Below are positions 45,451 to 56,660 of a stretch of 64,000 bases of DNA, piece by piece. Under the pieces are notes generated by a model. The model was given only the letters and a program-made list of their open reading frames with translations. It made no database searches and was not told the DNA's origin. Where the stretch lies: positions 67,356,590 through 67,420,589 of the forward strand of contig JAKTNV010000006.1 in the NCBI GenBank assembly GCA_022747635.1. Direction: 5' to 3'. Numbering within the stretch: the stretch's first letter is position 1; every line of letters starts with the position of its first letter. The position numbers and the translations under genes were made by a program. Origin of the DNA: Hetaerina americana (Eukaryota > Arthropoda > Insecta > Odonata > Calopterygidae).

Positions 45451-46786
45451 GTAGCGGATTGAAATTGTATCATTCTACTGATTCGTTTATTCCCCTAGGT
45501 AGGGTAAAGCGTTGGCCGACTAGACTTGGTCGAGGGCCCGGATCCAGCGCGGGGAAACGCACACCTCCGCGCTGAAGCCTTTGCTGTGTCTTACGGAGTG
45601 AATGCGGAGATGTGGCGTGGCGTACATTTTTTATGGATTGAAATTACAGTGTGATATGATCTCAGCTCAGGCGTCGGAGCAGCTAACCAACCAAATAACC
45701 GCCATCCTATCCCTCTCCCATTCATCCGCCTCCATTCATAAAATTAATTACGAAACCGCGCCAAAGATGAATTGTTTTGCAATGTGGGTCGTCTCGTCTA
45801 ACCCCGTTCCCGGAGAGCGGAAGAATTTCGAATCCCATTAATAATCGCAGCCTGCCACCAGAGCCTTTTCTCCGTTGCATACTTTAGCGCTCGATTGGTT
45901 GTAAGGATGCAAGGACGTCTGACGCCCAGGCCGGCGTTTCCTCGTGACACAATGACCACCACACGCCTTATCCCTCTTTAAACTTCCACCCACTCCCTCC
46001 CCCCATTGCTCGCCGCCGACTGAGTCGACTCTTCCCCCTCCGACCGATCGCGAACCCATTTCCTCCTTCACAAAGCAGCTCTCCCTTCCGGGGTCGGTCC
46101 ATCGCCGTCGCCCCAGATTGATCCATTTTGTCCGACGGCGGTCGAAATTTGTTAATCTTGAGGTTCATCGATGAGTTGGTGGTGCCAAGTGGTTTCCATT
46201 GGGTGGGACCCGTGACCAACAGATGTGGGGACCATAGGGCAAAAGGTGTCCATGTCTCCTGAAGCGGATGGAATTCAAAATGGTGCACTTTTTAAGGACC
46301 TGGGAATTAAATGAGAGACGTGGGCCCTGATTTTAATGCCCATGAGGCCACCATGTACCGTCTAAAAGTGCCACTGACTCTGGTTAGATGCTTAGGCTTC
46401 ATACGTATTAAGATAGACGATTAACCCTTATATGAGGTGTATCATGGATTTTAGGCGTTTTTTAATATGCAAAAGCGAGAATTCTTAGCAATATCAGCTA
46501 ATCTTGAGCGATGTATAAAATCCGAGTCTCGATATGTCTACCACTGGATTGGAAGTGAAATCATGGAATCATGGAAGTGGAATATTCTGCGACAGTCATT
46601 GAAAGTGTTTTCCCGAAGCCACCGTGACCCGCGGAGCAATCTCGCCATTAACTCGGCGGGGATAAGAAAGAAGGAATCGAGCTAAATAATATTTTTTCAG
46701 GGTAAGTTTTTTACGGTATACCGGTAAAAATCAATTCCTGTTCTCCCTCAGTTGTTCTGAGACAAATAGTACAGCGCATTCCAGCT
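45451..46786. other. Unassigned; GC-rich patch at about 45860-46150
   Basis: No gene is recognised. The stretch 45860-46150 is GC-rich with many CpG, compared with AT-rich flanks. It could be a promoter-associated or exonic patch, but no start site or open frame with family features is seen. The minus-strand frames 45838-46288 are low-complexity by-products. Confidence 0.35.
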
Positions 46787-47445
46787 ATCATCATAATCAG
46801 TATTTCAATCTTAAGATTGGTTCACTGCAGCCCTCCAATTTTCTCTATGCAGTGTTATTCCCTCACTCCCTGGTAGTTTTCTGTTTTACATCCTTCTAAG
46901 ATTATCCTATATACTTCTGTCTTGGTCTTTTTCGTGGGATCTTCCCCTCAGTTTTCGCAGTTGCCATATTTGAAACTAATTTATGTTCACTTCCTCAGGG
47001 CGTGTCCAATCAAGTTCTTCTTTGTCGTAGAGTTCTCCTTTATGGTCCTTTCCTCCCAGGAGAGCCATGCTTCATACAGTCGTTTCGACGAATTGCTACC
47101 TTGTTTGTAGTCTAAGGTTCTATGGACATAGAAGTTGCCTCTTCTACATGAGCGTCTAATATTGAGCTATTCTTCGCTTGATATCGGTCGAACATCTTCC
47201 CTCGCAAGTTGTACTGCTGCTCGGGTAGAAGGGATACCACTTGATCTCATTTAACTCCTCGAATTGTGATATCTGCCTTCAGATTTTACCTTCCACATGC
47301 AAGGGTTTTATTTTTCTTCTAGTTGTTCCTCAAATAATATTCCCGAAGTACTTGGTCGATAGTATTCAGTCTTGCTTGCAGGCTCTCTCGTTTCTGTAGC
47401 TACTACTATGTCATTTGTGAATTCATGCTGCAAAAATGCTCTTCA
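46787..47445 (-). mobile_element. LINE family B copy, RT part
   Basis: The 3' end has the same layout as 25165-25611: an ATG-type repeat (ATCATCATAATC on the plus strand at 46787) next to CAATCTTAAGATTGGTTCACT. Upstream on the minus strand are motifs for RTRRTXLIGHALRK and KIPRKRPRQKYIG in broken frames. The minus strand near 47440-47400 reads FTNDIVVATET, matching the F/YADDIVVLAE active-site box with one catalytic residue changed. It is degenerate. Confidence 0.75.
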
Positions 47446-48689
47446 TGTAAGTTTTGATTTGTTAAAGCAATTACTTTTTCTTCAAACATAATTTTTCAAA
47501 CCGTGAGGTAGTAACTTCCTGAAATCATGCAAGCAATGGCGTATAAAAGAAACTGATAAAATTATTCTTTATCAGCTACTTATTCATTTTAGTGCATTGC
47601 ATTTTATTATTATGTTAAATACATATTTAAACCTCTGATGTTAATCAGATATTCAAACTAATAAATACTTGGCCATAAAAACCAAAATGAAATTTCTTTA
47701 GCCAATATTTGCAATTTTAAGTGATTTCCCAATATTGGCCTCATTCTTTGGAGAGAAGCAGTATTTCGAAATAAAAAATCGGCTCAAGGGTCATTAAATT
47801 TTTATATGAGACTGAATACTAAATCTCAAAATTATCTTATATTTAAAATTTTTATTGTCAATTTCACACGGCTTAATCGTTAAGTACGCCTAACTGGAAT
47901 CGCAAGAAATTTTCATAAAATATTTTCAAATTCCACAATTTAGCATAATTTCAACTATAATACTAAAGGTATAATTAATCATGCATTAATATTAAGAATG
48001 AGATCAATCAATAATAATGAATAAAAATACGGTGAGTACTTGTGAATGTAGTCTTATTACTAACGACTAATTATACATAAAACAGAAAGCAACCATTACA
48101 CCCAGGGAATAAATAAATAAATCCTCTATTCCGCAATGAAAATTTGTAAAATATTTGTCGTGAGAGTTAAAGAAAAAAATTAACATTTTCTAACTACTCG
48201 AATTTACCGCAAAAGTAAAAAAAGATACACGATGGTATGAGTCGGTGGAAAAAACTGTTGAAAAACAACTCGGCAGGAAATATTCTAAAGGAGAATATTT
48301 TCGATTCGAAATGTAAGCACACGTGTTACTATTTTTTGGGAAACCTTCAGTTTTGGCGAAGGATTTACTGCGGTATTTAAGAGAGATAATACACAATGAA
48401 AAGAAGTTCAATGCATTTTGATAACCTATTATCTCACTTATTGCCTTTTCGCCACTCAGTAGATACACGTAATTTTCAAGTGTTACCAACGACTTTTGGT
48501 GTTGGCGAAACAAAATTTAAGGAAGTTTCAAGAAAAAAAATATTTTGCAGTAGAATAATTGCACTGTAATTTGAACATTTCACGGCTAAGTCTGCCAATT
48601 TTCGACCTTGCCTCTTTCATCTAATAAATCGTGCATGATTTGATAACTTTAAATTAAATATTCATATTTTCAAGCTGGAAGGAGGCCTC
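47446..48689. other. Unassigned AT-rich spacer
   Basis: No gene, RNA or mobile element is recognised. The minus-strand frame 48190-48513 shows no domain. Confidence 0.35.
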
Positions 48690-49010
48690 TTGTATGCCGT
48701 CCAATTTAGACGTAGGCTAAATTGGAGGGTACCCTCCGCTCAGTTCCATTCAAGTGTAGCCACAATCCAGTTGGTCATCATACATTTGATTGAGATATTT
48801 CATCTGGGTCAAAGTTTCCCGTTGTCAGTCGCCGTGGATCTCGTATGGCTAAAACTGACTTGTGTTCTGCCTTTTGAGAAGGATCACGGATGGGAGACTG
48901 CCAAGCAGGAGTTTATCGACCTTGGGTTAACAAAGTTGTGACGCGTGGGCCGTCAATATCAGGGTGACTACTGGGCTTCCAACCAGTATTACCGCTAAGA
49001 AAACTTATCT
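48690..49010. other. Unassigned block with a hairpin and a 5S-like box
   Basis: A 10-base perfect stem (TCCAATTTAG / CTAAATTGGA, 48700-48725) opens the block. At 48887-48902 CGGATGGGAGACTGCC matches the internal control box C of 5S rRNA genes almost perfectly. The rest does not align with 5S rRNA by eye. It could be a 5S-derived SINE, a 5S fragment or coincidence. The overlapping ORF 48690-48941 shows no protein domain. Confidence 0.3.
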
Positions 49011-50990
49011 TATCTATCGCGGAAATCATTTAGAACAATAGTTTTCTTATCATTAAATTTTATTTTTCATAATTCGGCGCAGAAGAGTAATAACTAACAT
49101 TAATTTCTTCTGGTTCCAATAGCCTTTACCTTATGTTTAAAAGTTTGAATAGTGTAACAAAATTTCCGAAGTTATAAGCGTTGAAAATGTTAACTGTTGC
49201 GTTGAAATAAATGTGACGTTTATATTCTTGTACGCACACATTTTGAGGCATCACGGAAAGAATGTTAGAATTTTTTTGGTGAGTTTCTGCTTTAGAATTT
49301 GTCTGAACTCGAATGCATTCTAAGTTTCTTTGTATTTTTTATTTAATTACTGACAATTTCTTTTGCAGTTAAGTAAAATGTATTCAGGATTGAATTAGGT
49401 TTTTGTATTGATTATTATGCCTTTTTAATGCCCATAGTTGTCTTTATATCTGACAAAGTGAAACCATAAAATTTTAACAAGTGCAAAATAATTTACTATA
49501 AATATGAAATAACACAATTTCCAAATATTTTTTTATTATTTCCATAGAAATCTACGGGTGATAGATGAAACCTTCTTAGTACATTATATTACCAGTTTAA
49601 CTATCTTTTTTCCTGTGCACTCGTAAAGTGCAAGAGTCGCCTGAGAGAAGAATGATTTTTTTCGATATTAATGTCATTACATCCCCAATTTCGTGATATT
49701 ACACTAAAAATAAATATATTTTATTTAATCATTACTCTTAACGGCGCTGTATACGTAAAACATTTTCATTAATCGAAAATCTTGATAATTTTCACCACTT
49801 TGAAAAATTAGTAATATTTTTAGTGGAATTCTAAAGAAAATCACGTAATCTGTCGAGTGTGTTGTAGCCCTTAAACAATAATGAACAAATCGGTATATCA
49901 ATACTGGAATATCCTATATTTGACAGATTTTTATTCATCCTGATGTCACCCTACCATTAGTTGAATGGATTATGTGAAAAAAATCTTTGACCTACATGAA
50001 AGTAATACCGTGTTTGATTTGATATCATTGAATGCTAAATAAAATCATTTTTTTGGTAGTTTTAACTGTACTTGTTGGGGCATAAATGACCTATCAGTTG
50101 GGCTGTAAATATACTCGATAGTGTTAAAAGCTGTAAATAAATTTCGAATGATGTATTGACGATTGGTTTTTCATATTAGACTTCGTAATGAAAGCTTTCC
50201 CAAATTTTTATTGATCAAGTTTTGAACGAGCCATTTTATATTTTTCAAGAGCGTTGTGCTTAAGAAAAACCTAGAGTGCTTGATAATTAATGTATTGTAT
50301 TACTTTATATATAATGAACAAGTAATTCATAACTTTATACGCATATATTAAATAAACTACTACTCATAATGGTTTCCTAATACGGAAAGAGCAAAATACA
50401 ATGGCATGCCATTATGGAATGACTCGACACAGTTAACACCGGTGATATGGACAAAGCTTCCACAATTTGGTTAATGATTATTAAGTGGTGTCACCTCTAG
50501 AAGAATTAAAATAATATCATTGCATTTCTTTTTTCTCGCATTTCCGTGATTGCTAATGCAAAAGATGAATTGAAATGATATAAAGTTGAAATAGGAAGAC
50601 TTTTTTCTGCCACTATTCTCTTTTTCATATTCGCTTCTTTTTTCACTTGCCTACAAAGTTGCTACCCGGCCTTCTAATCCCCAAAAATCCTTGCTGGTTA
50701 ATGTTTAGAGTCGTAGGGGTACAGCAGTATCCATGATCGTGGCGACACATTCACCCGTATCACACGGGTTCGCAAGCGGTTGCATCACTCGCCAGGCGAA
50801 CCAGTACGGCGAAAAATACAATCATACCTCCAAATGGCGAATGGGAAGTCAATGCCCCATTCAGTTGATCAAATGTCTCAATGAATTGTATAAAATTCCG
50901 AATTCGCGCTATGCAAACGTAGCAAAGGCCCTCAAAAGTCACCTTTTGCTTTCGGTGGGGCACTGGTATGAATCGTAATGACTCGGTCTA
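49011..50990. other. Unassigned AT-rich spacer
   Basis: No gene, RNA or mobile element is recognised. 50700-50970 is slightly less AT-rich and open in two frames, but shows no family features. Confidence 0.35.
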
Positions 50991-51610
50991 TGATATCTAT
51001 ACCTCTCGCCTCATAGTATCTCGACCATTTTGCCCTTTACCCCTTCCTGCCAGTTACCTAGAACCCTGCAAGTCAGTCACCCTTCTCTGAAAGCCTCCCT
51101 TCCGCTCCGGGCCTCTCAGGTTTGTTTTCATGGGTTATTTCCCACGTCCCTTAAGACCCCAAAGACATCGAGGATCTCGAATCACGCCGAGGGTCATCGG
51201 CGGCCCCATTTCGCGCGATCAATTTGGCATTGGGACACACTTCCCCTCACTCTCTCATCACTATGCTACTCACCGGGGTGCCAGCGTCGATCATCTACCG
51301 TGGTCGTGGTGTGCTCTGGGGTGGTGGATGTGTTGGCCATCTCAGGAGAGTGTGGCGGTTGAGAACGGGCCTTCCAGTCGGTTGTTGCGGGACCAGCTGG
51401 GCCGGACGGGACCGCGATGTCGAGTGGGGGGTGGTGGTATATTCTCCGCCGAGAGCTGTGGAAATCCAAGGAAGGCGGAGCTTATTTTTGGTTTCGACGG
51501 AGAGTCTTGCACCGAAGTCACTTGATTTTCCTCCACGTGAACGTCAAACCGTCTTGCCCTCACCGCAGCTTTGGGTCGATGAATAAATACACCCAAGCTG
51601 TTTGCCTTTC
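50991..51610. other. GC-rich, CpG-rich patch of unknown role
   Basis: About 600 bases are clearly GC-richer than the surroundings. All three plus frames and some minus frames stay open for 60-130 codons, as expected from composition alone. None of the peptides shows a recognisable domain or clear codon bias. It may be a promoter or 5' exon region, for example of the SV2-like gene or a neighbour, but nothing in the sequence proves it. Confidence 0.35.
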
Positions 51611-51759
51611 AATGACCTTATCCTAATCTATGAGATAAATAGCGGTCCGAACTTTAAAGCGAGACTACTTGCGCTAACTATGCCGTGAGTGAATCTTAAA
51701 CGACTAGAACTCCAAAGCTTTAACGGAAGAATTTATATTATTCAGTGCGTGGTTTGTGT

Positions 51760-51990
51760 TTTGCAGAAAAAGAGGGTGGTGGGTGCACTGAGAGGGGGAG
51801 ATATGTTAAAAGGCAGAGGGGAGAATGTTAGGTAAGCTGTGAAGAAACAGGAACAGAACATATTTTCTATGCGACATGAAGTTGTGAAGAACTGAAGGAA
51901 GAAATAACTCAAAGCAAAGAAGAAGAGGTCCACTGAAGCGAAGGACATATTTAAGGATTGGTCAAAATATGCTTTTAATTGGTACATGAC
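51760..51990 (+). mobile_element. Possible LINE RT tail fragment
   Basis: GGGGAGAATGTTAGGTAAGC and GAAGAACTGAAGGAAGAAAT on the plus strand resemble by eye the tail copies at 24930-25100 and 24260-24440 (basic tail ending EELKKEI). It is short and eroded. Confidence 0.4.
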
Positions 51991-54731
51991 CTCTAATGTT
52001 GACCTTTTCTTTCTAAATGATATGTCGACTATGGGTGGCTATCTTTACATGTCGTTACTTCCCTATTTTCGTAAAATACATTGTCGGATTGTAAGCATTG
52101 ACACTTAGAATGATTATACCACGACTTAATTAGCGAAAGATAAACCCACAAATCTGTATCTGTTTTCTCAGCATGGTGGTAATAATGTGCGTATGAAAAT
52201 ATTGTTTATGCTCGGTGGAAATCAAATTTGGTGTGAGAAAAAAATTGACAAGAAATGGTTTTTGATAAAGATCGGCAAATGAATTCACTATGAGAAAGTC
52301 AGCATATTTTACAGGCAGCCAATCCAAACATTTCACTGTTAGTTTATATCAGGTGTGTCAGAATTTATCAATCAATTTGTTCAAGATAAATTGTCAACAA
52401 ATCTCTGATTTCCCTTTAAACTTTATATATTTAATCGAGTACAAATACTCTTAACAGCTACTCAGTAGATAAGTATAACGGCATGAATTAAGAAATTCAA
52501 TTACAATAATACTGAGTGCCGAAATTTTAACGGGAAGGTGTTAGGTCCAAGTTTTAATTAAGTATGATTAGGAAAATGGTGCACTAAAAGTATTCCCTTG
52601 TCTATGCTAAGCTACGCGAATAAGTATGTAAATGTGTACGTATAGATTATTAGTAACACTCAATAATTCCGAAACTATTACTATCATTTAAACATTAGTT
52701 TAAGGTATGAAATAATTCGCAAGGAAAAGAGATCTCAATTGATAAGTGACCAATATAAAGCCCAAAAAGTAACTAATGAAATGTTTCATATTTTAGGAAA
52801 TTTGATTCAACTGAAATGTGTCTTTAGTTTGACCGGTTCACATTTTTCTGCTCAATTATCATCCATAGAAAGTTCAAAAACGATAAAAATAAACATTTGG
52901 AAGTGGAAAAATGTAAACAAACCTTTTTATGAATCAGTTCCACAGTGACATAATTACACGTATTTATTCATATTAGTCGACTATTTATTACCTGCCATGG
53001 CGAAAGCAAGTAGTTGAGAAAATTGGAGTTTTGACAAGGTTTCATAAAATTAAAGTGACTATAAGTAATGTGAGCTAGCAAATTATCCATTGAACAAGGA
53101 AAACATTAATTTTGAAAAATTGGCCAGTTATGGACTTAAGAACAATAATTTCATGCTTAAGGTGCCATCATTTGCGCACAGAAATAATATACAAAAGAAT
53201 TAGGGCTTTTGTAATCAGAACCAGTACCTATACTTATCTGGAGACGCACTTACTCTTGGGCACTGGATGCAAAAAGTGCAGGGATGGCGAACCCATTTGA
53301 AGTATGTTCCGGGGCTGACATGGGTTTTTGGCACTTAAATGTCTCTCGCGAAAAGAAATATAACCAATACTATAAACGAAGCAGAAATTGATTATTAATA
53401 ATAAACATTTCCACTCGGTAAATCTTAGAAACGTGGAAAAAGGTCGTACAATAAAATTGTCTACACGGTGGAGAATAATAGAAGCAGTTGTACAGAGTTC
53501 AATTAATTCAAATCTTATCTTTTTCGTTGGAAATGAGAAAGTAAAAGTACGCAGCACCTCGTAAATTTTGAAGAGTTTATGTACTTGTATGAGATATAAT
53601 ACATTTAAAGCTTCAAAATAAATGTTACATGTTAAAGGATATTAGAGATATTTAAGATATGAAATAGTTCGCCATGGGCAGATACGTATATGGGGAGTTA
53701 CAGCCTGCCTGTTTTTTTTAAGCTTTAATTAAAACCAGGCGAATTGTAACAGGTGAAACCTTTGAATTTACGCAGTTATGCACAGTGTAGCCTAATTTGA
53801 AATTGTACGATAGATTTAGTAAGAGAACAAAATCCTTATGTGATAAAATTCTGCTTGTTTCTTCTTTTTTTCTCTGTTATGGAAATGTTTAGCTCTCCAT
53901 ACTTGATTTGCTTTCATGTGCCATTAAGATTGATCAGTTTCTATTTTATCCCTCCTACCTCTCGAAAGAAAGTTATTTTAAGCATTAAAGACTCCACATT
54001 GATCATTTTGATAATAATATGAATAGTAAACACTTGCCTCACTGAAACAAGTGCAACTCTGAAACATGGGTATGGATGGGAATTGTTTCGATGACTCCGC
54101 AAAGGCTAAGCAATTTAGTAACATCTTAATAGTGAGCCCGTCCTTTGTGAAAACTAGTCACATTGTGATGGCGTTGTTTCTTAAATTTTGAAATTTTAGC
54201 GTAAAATATTTTTTTATGGCATAGGGATTAGGATTTTTAGATGGATATTTGAAAAAAATAGAATGGTAGAAAATAAATCCCTGTATCACAATTAATTATT
54301 TTAGACGTAATCAGAGGCACCGAGAATTACGTGAAAGCATTTCATAATGAATTTAAGATAAGAACCGGCGTAAACGGTGGCCACGCGTATGTTCCTGGAA
54401 TTTGAGGAGAGCAATTTTGAACCCGGGTTTGGGTGACTCAAATTTTTTTAGATGTAAGATATGATAGAAATATTTGTTTTTCTTTGGCTCGGTCACTTCA
54501 AATGAGCCACGTAATGATGTAAATCCTAGGATAAGGTTTTATGATGGCAGCAGCTGGCCGATTCGTTCGATGCCGCTACAAAAAGAGTATGCTCTCGTAA
54601 ACGTGAGCGCGGAGGTAAATTTATGTCAAAAATGTTAGCTAAATATGGACCTGGGAGCAAGATTTTAACGCTGAAATGCTTGCAAAAATCTCGTTAGTTC
54701 ACTGAAGTGACCGAAAGTCATTCATCTCCAA
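51991..54731. other. Unassigned AT-rich spacer
   Basis: No gene, RNA or mobile element is recognised across this 2.7 kb. Open frames are short and without domains. Confidence 0.35.
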
Positions 54732-55770
54732 TCTACCAGTTAAAGTAGGTTTTGGACGGACAATACTGCCAAATTAATATTTTGTTTCTCCCTCAAACAC
54801 AACCCAACATCCTACCTTACCTAGCCAGTCTTCTTCTCCATATGCTTTCTTCTTCCTTTCATTTTGACCAACATCCTTATCCTGTTCCTACCCTTCCTCA
54901 TTTGCCTAACATTTTTCTCTCAATCACAGTCTCCTACATCCCGCTGCCAATCAATAAGCCCTTCATTCATATTAGCTGTCTCCTGATTTCTCCCAACAAT
55001 CCTCTTTCCTCATTCATCATACCTAGCAAATCCTTATTTCTTTTCCTTTCTGTACTCCACACCCACATTTCAAAAACCCACAATCTACGCCTATCATCCT
55101 GCTTCAGTGACCATGTTTTCGGTCCGAAGAAAACCACGCTTCATATCAAAGTTTTAATGATGCTTTTCTTAACATCCTTACTCAAAGTCCCTGTCATCAA
55201 TACCCTCCTCTTTGTGAAAGCCTATTTGTCTAATTGCATTTCTTCTCCTTACGTCTCTTCTACGTCGACCATTGGGTCCAAAGCACTTCCCAGATACGTC
55301 AACTGTTCCACCTGCTCTAGTTTTTGCCCTCCTTTTTTTGAAAGTTTAGCCTAGCCTTTGTCTTCCGGGAAAACCAAAACCTTTGTTTTATTTATATTGA
55401 TTCTGACTGAAAAACTAGAGCTTGGTCAACAGCAAACCTGATTTTACGAATTCCCCGCCGGCTTTCCTCCCTATATTTAGTTCTTCCCATGTCTCTTTAA
55501 TCATTTCCTCCACATGCATATTGAATAGTACCGGTGATGATGGACAACTCAGCCTTACTTTTGCTAATACTGCCCATTTGGACTCTTCGTTACCCACTCG
55601 CACCTGAGCAGTCTGAGACATGTATACGTACGTGTGCAGGTAACGAATTAGCATCCTGTCCCTCCAATCTATTCCTATTTTCTGCAATATACTCATTAGT
55701 CATTCCAAATTCACACTATTAAACGTCTTTTTTAAATCTTCGGAACAGGAAAATACGACATGATTGTATT
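54732..55770 (-). mobile_element. LINE family A copy: 3' half of RT
   Basis: The 3' tip is at 54733-54765 (AGTTAAAGTAGGTTTTGGAC). On the minus strand 55696-55415 encodes MSILQKIGIDWRDRMLIRYL, QTAQVRVGNEESKWAVLAK and MHVEEMIKETWEELNIGRKA. GGEFVKSGLL follows, just before the active-site box. The plus-strand ORF 54752-55354 is its antisense. The copy is 5'-truncated near 55770 in the RT palm. Confidence 0.85.
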
Positions 55771-56311
55771 CTATATTCATCTTATGATGATTATTCATAG
55801 TCAATTCATGATTCAATCATAAGAATAGGCAGCCAAATTAACGGAGTATGCCTTCATCATCAAGGTAGACTGTTTGATCATGAGCTGTTACTCTCTATTT
55901 CTTTAATAAAAGGTGAAGGCATTGATTGATCAAATCAATCAATTATATGTTTGGCCCAATATAAGGTTATCATTGATAAAATCAGGTGTAGGCTCATTAC
56001 AAAATAATCATATATTAGAATTGAAAATGTCCCGTAAATTATTTTTCAAACCCAAAGCTAAATACGGGTTCAAAACATTTTGTTATGTGTATGTATACGA
56101 GGAAATAGACACAAAGAAACTTTTTTCAAAGTATGTGTAAAACAACTGTGCTATTTCTAAAGAAAAATGGGATGAATATTCATTATTATTATCACAATTA
56201 CCACGACGCGTAAAAAGAATTCATGTCCATAAATTGAAAAAATGTTCAATATATGTTAAGAAGTAATTGTGTGTCTCTTACCATTTGGTTATTATTTTCA
56301 TTAATTTTCAA
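55771..56311. other. Unassigned spacer
   Basis: No feature is recognised between two LINE pieces. The ORF 55913-56140 shows no domain. Confidence 0.3.
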
Positions 56312-56660
56312 CTGGTTAAGGTAGGTTTTGGATGGACATATCCTATACAACGGTATCACGATACATTTTCTTATATCTCCTAAAGTAATATACCGTGACC
56401 TCCCGTACTACAATAAGCCGCTCTTCAGTTCTGCATAAATCCTTCCTCCCTTCATTCCGTCCAACATGCCTAACCTAATCCCGCCAATTTTTCGGTTCCC
56501 AAACGTTCCCTCCTCAGTCACAGTCTGTAACATTCCCTTGTCAATCACAGCGCTGTGCATTCATCTTTCCTGCCCCTTTTGGATTTTTTTAACCATCCCC
56601 TCTTCCATCCCCATGCCTGAGATTTCCTCATTTATTTTTCTGTCTGTCAATTTCTACGAA
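56312..56660 (-). mobile_element. LINE family A 3' fragment
   Basis: The best preserved 3' tip in the window is at 56313-56350 (GGTTAAGGTAGGTTTTGGAT, then GGACATATCCTATACAA). The antisense pattern of the RT tail follows (TCCCTTCATTCCGTCC, CAGTCACAGTCTGTAACATT). The copy is 5'-truncated at about 56660. Confidence 0.75.

Noticed and set aside
51030..51596. Overlapping ORFs of 67-131 codons in several frames
   Set aside because: All frames are open because the stretch is GC-rich; no frame has a recognisable domain.
54752..55354. 200-codon plus-strand ORF
   Set aside because: It is antisense to the LINE RT at 54732-55770, whose motifs are on the minus strand.
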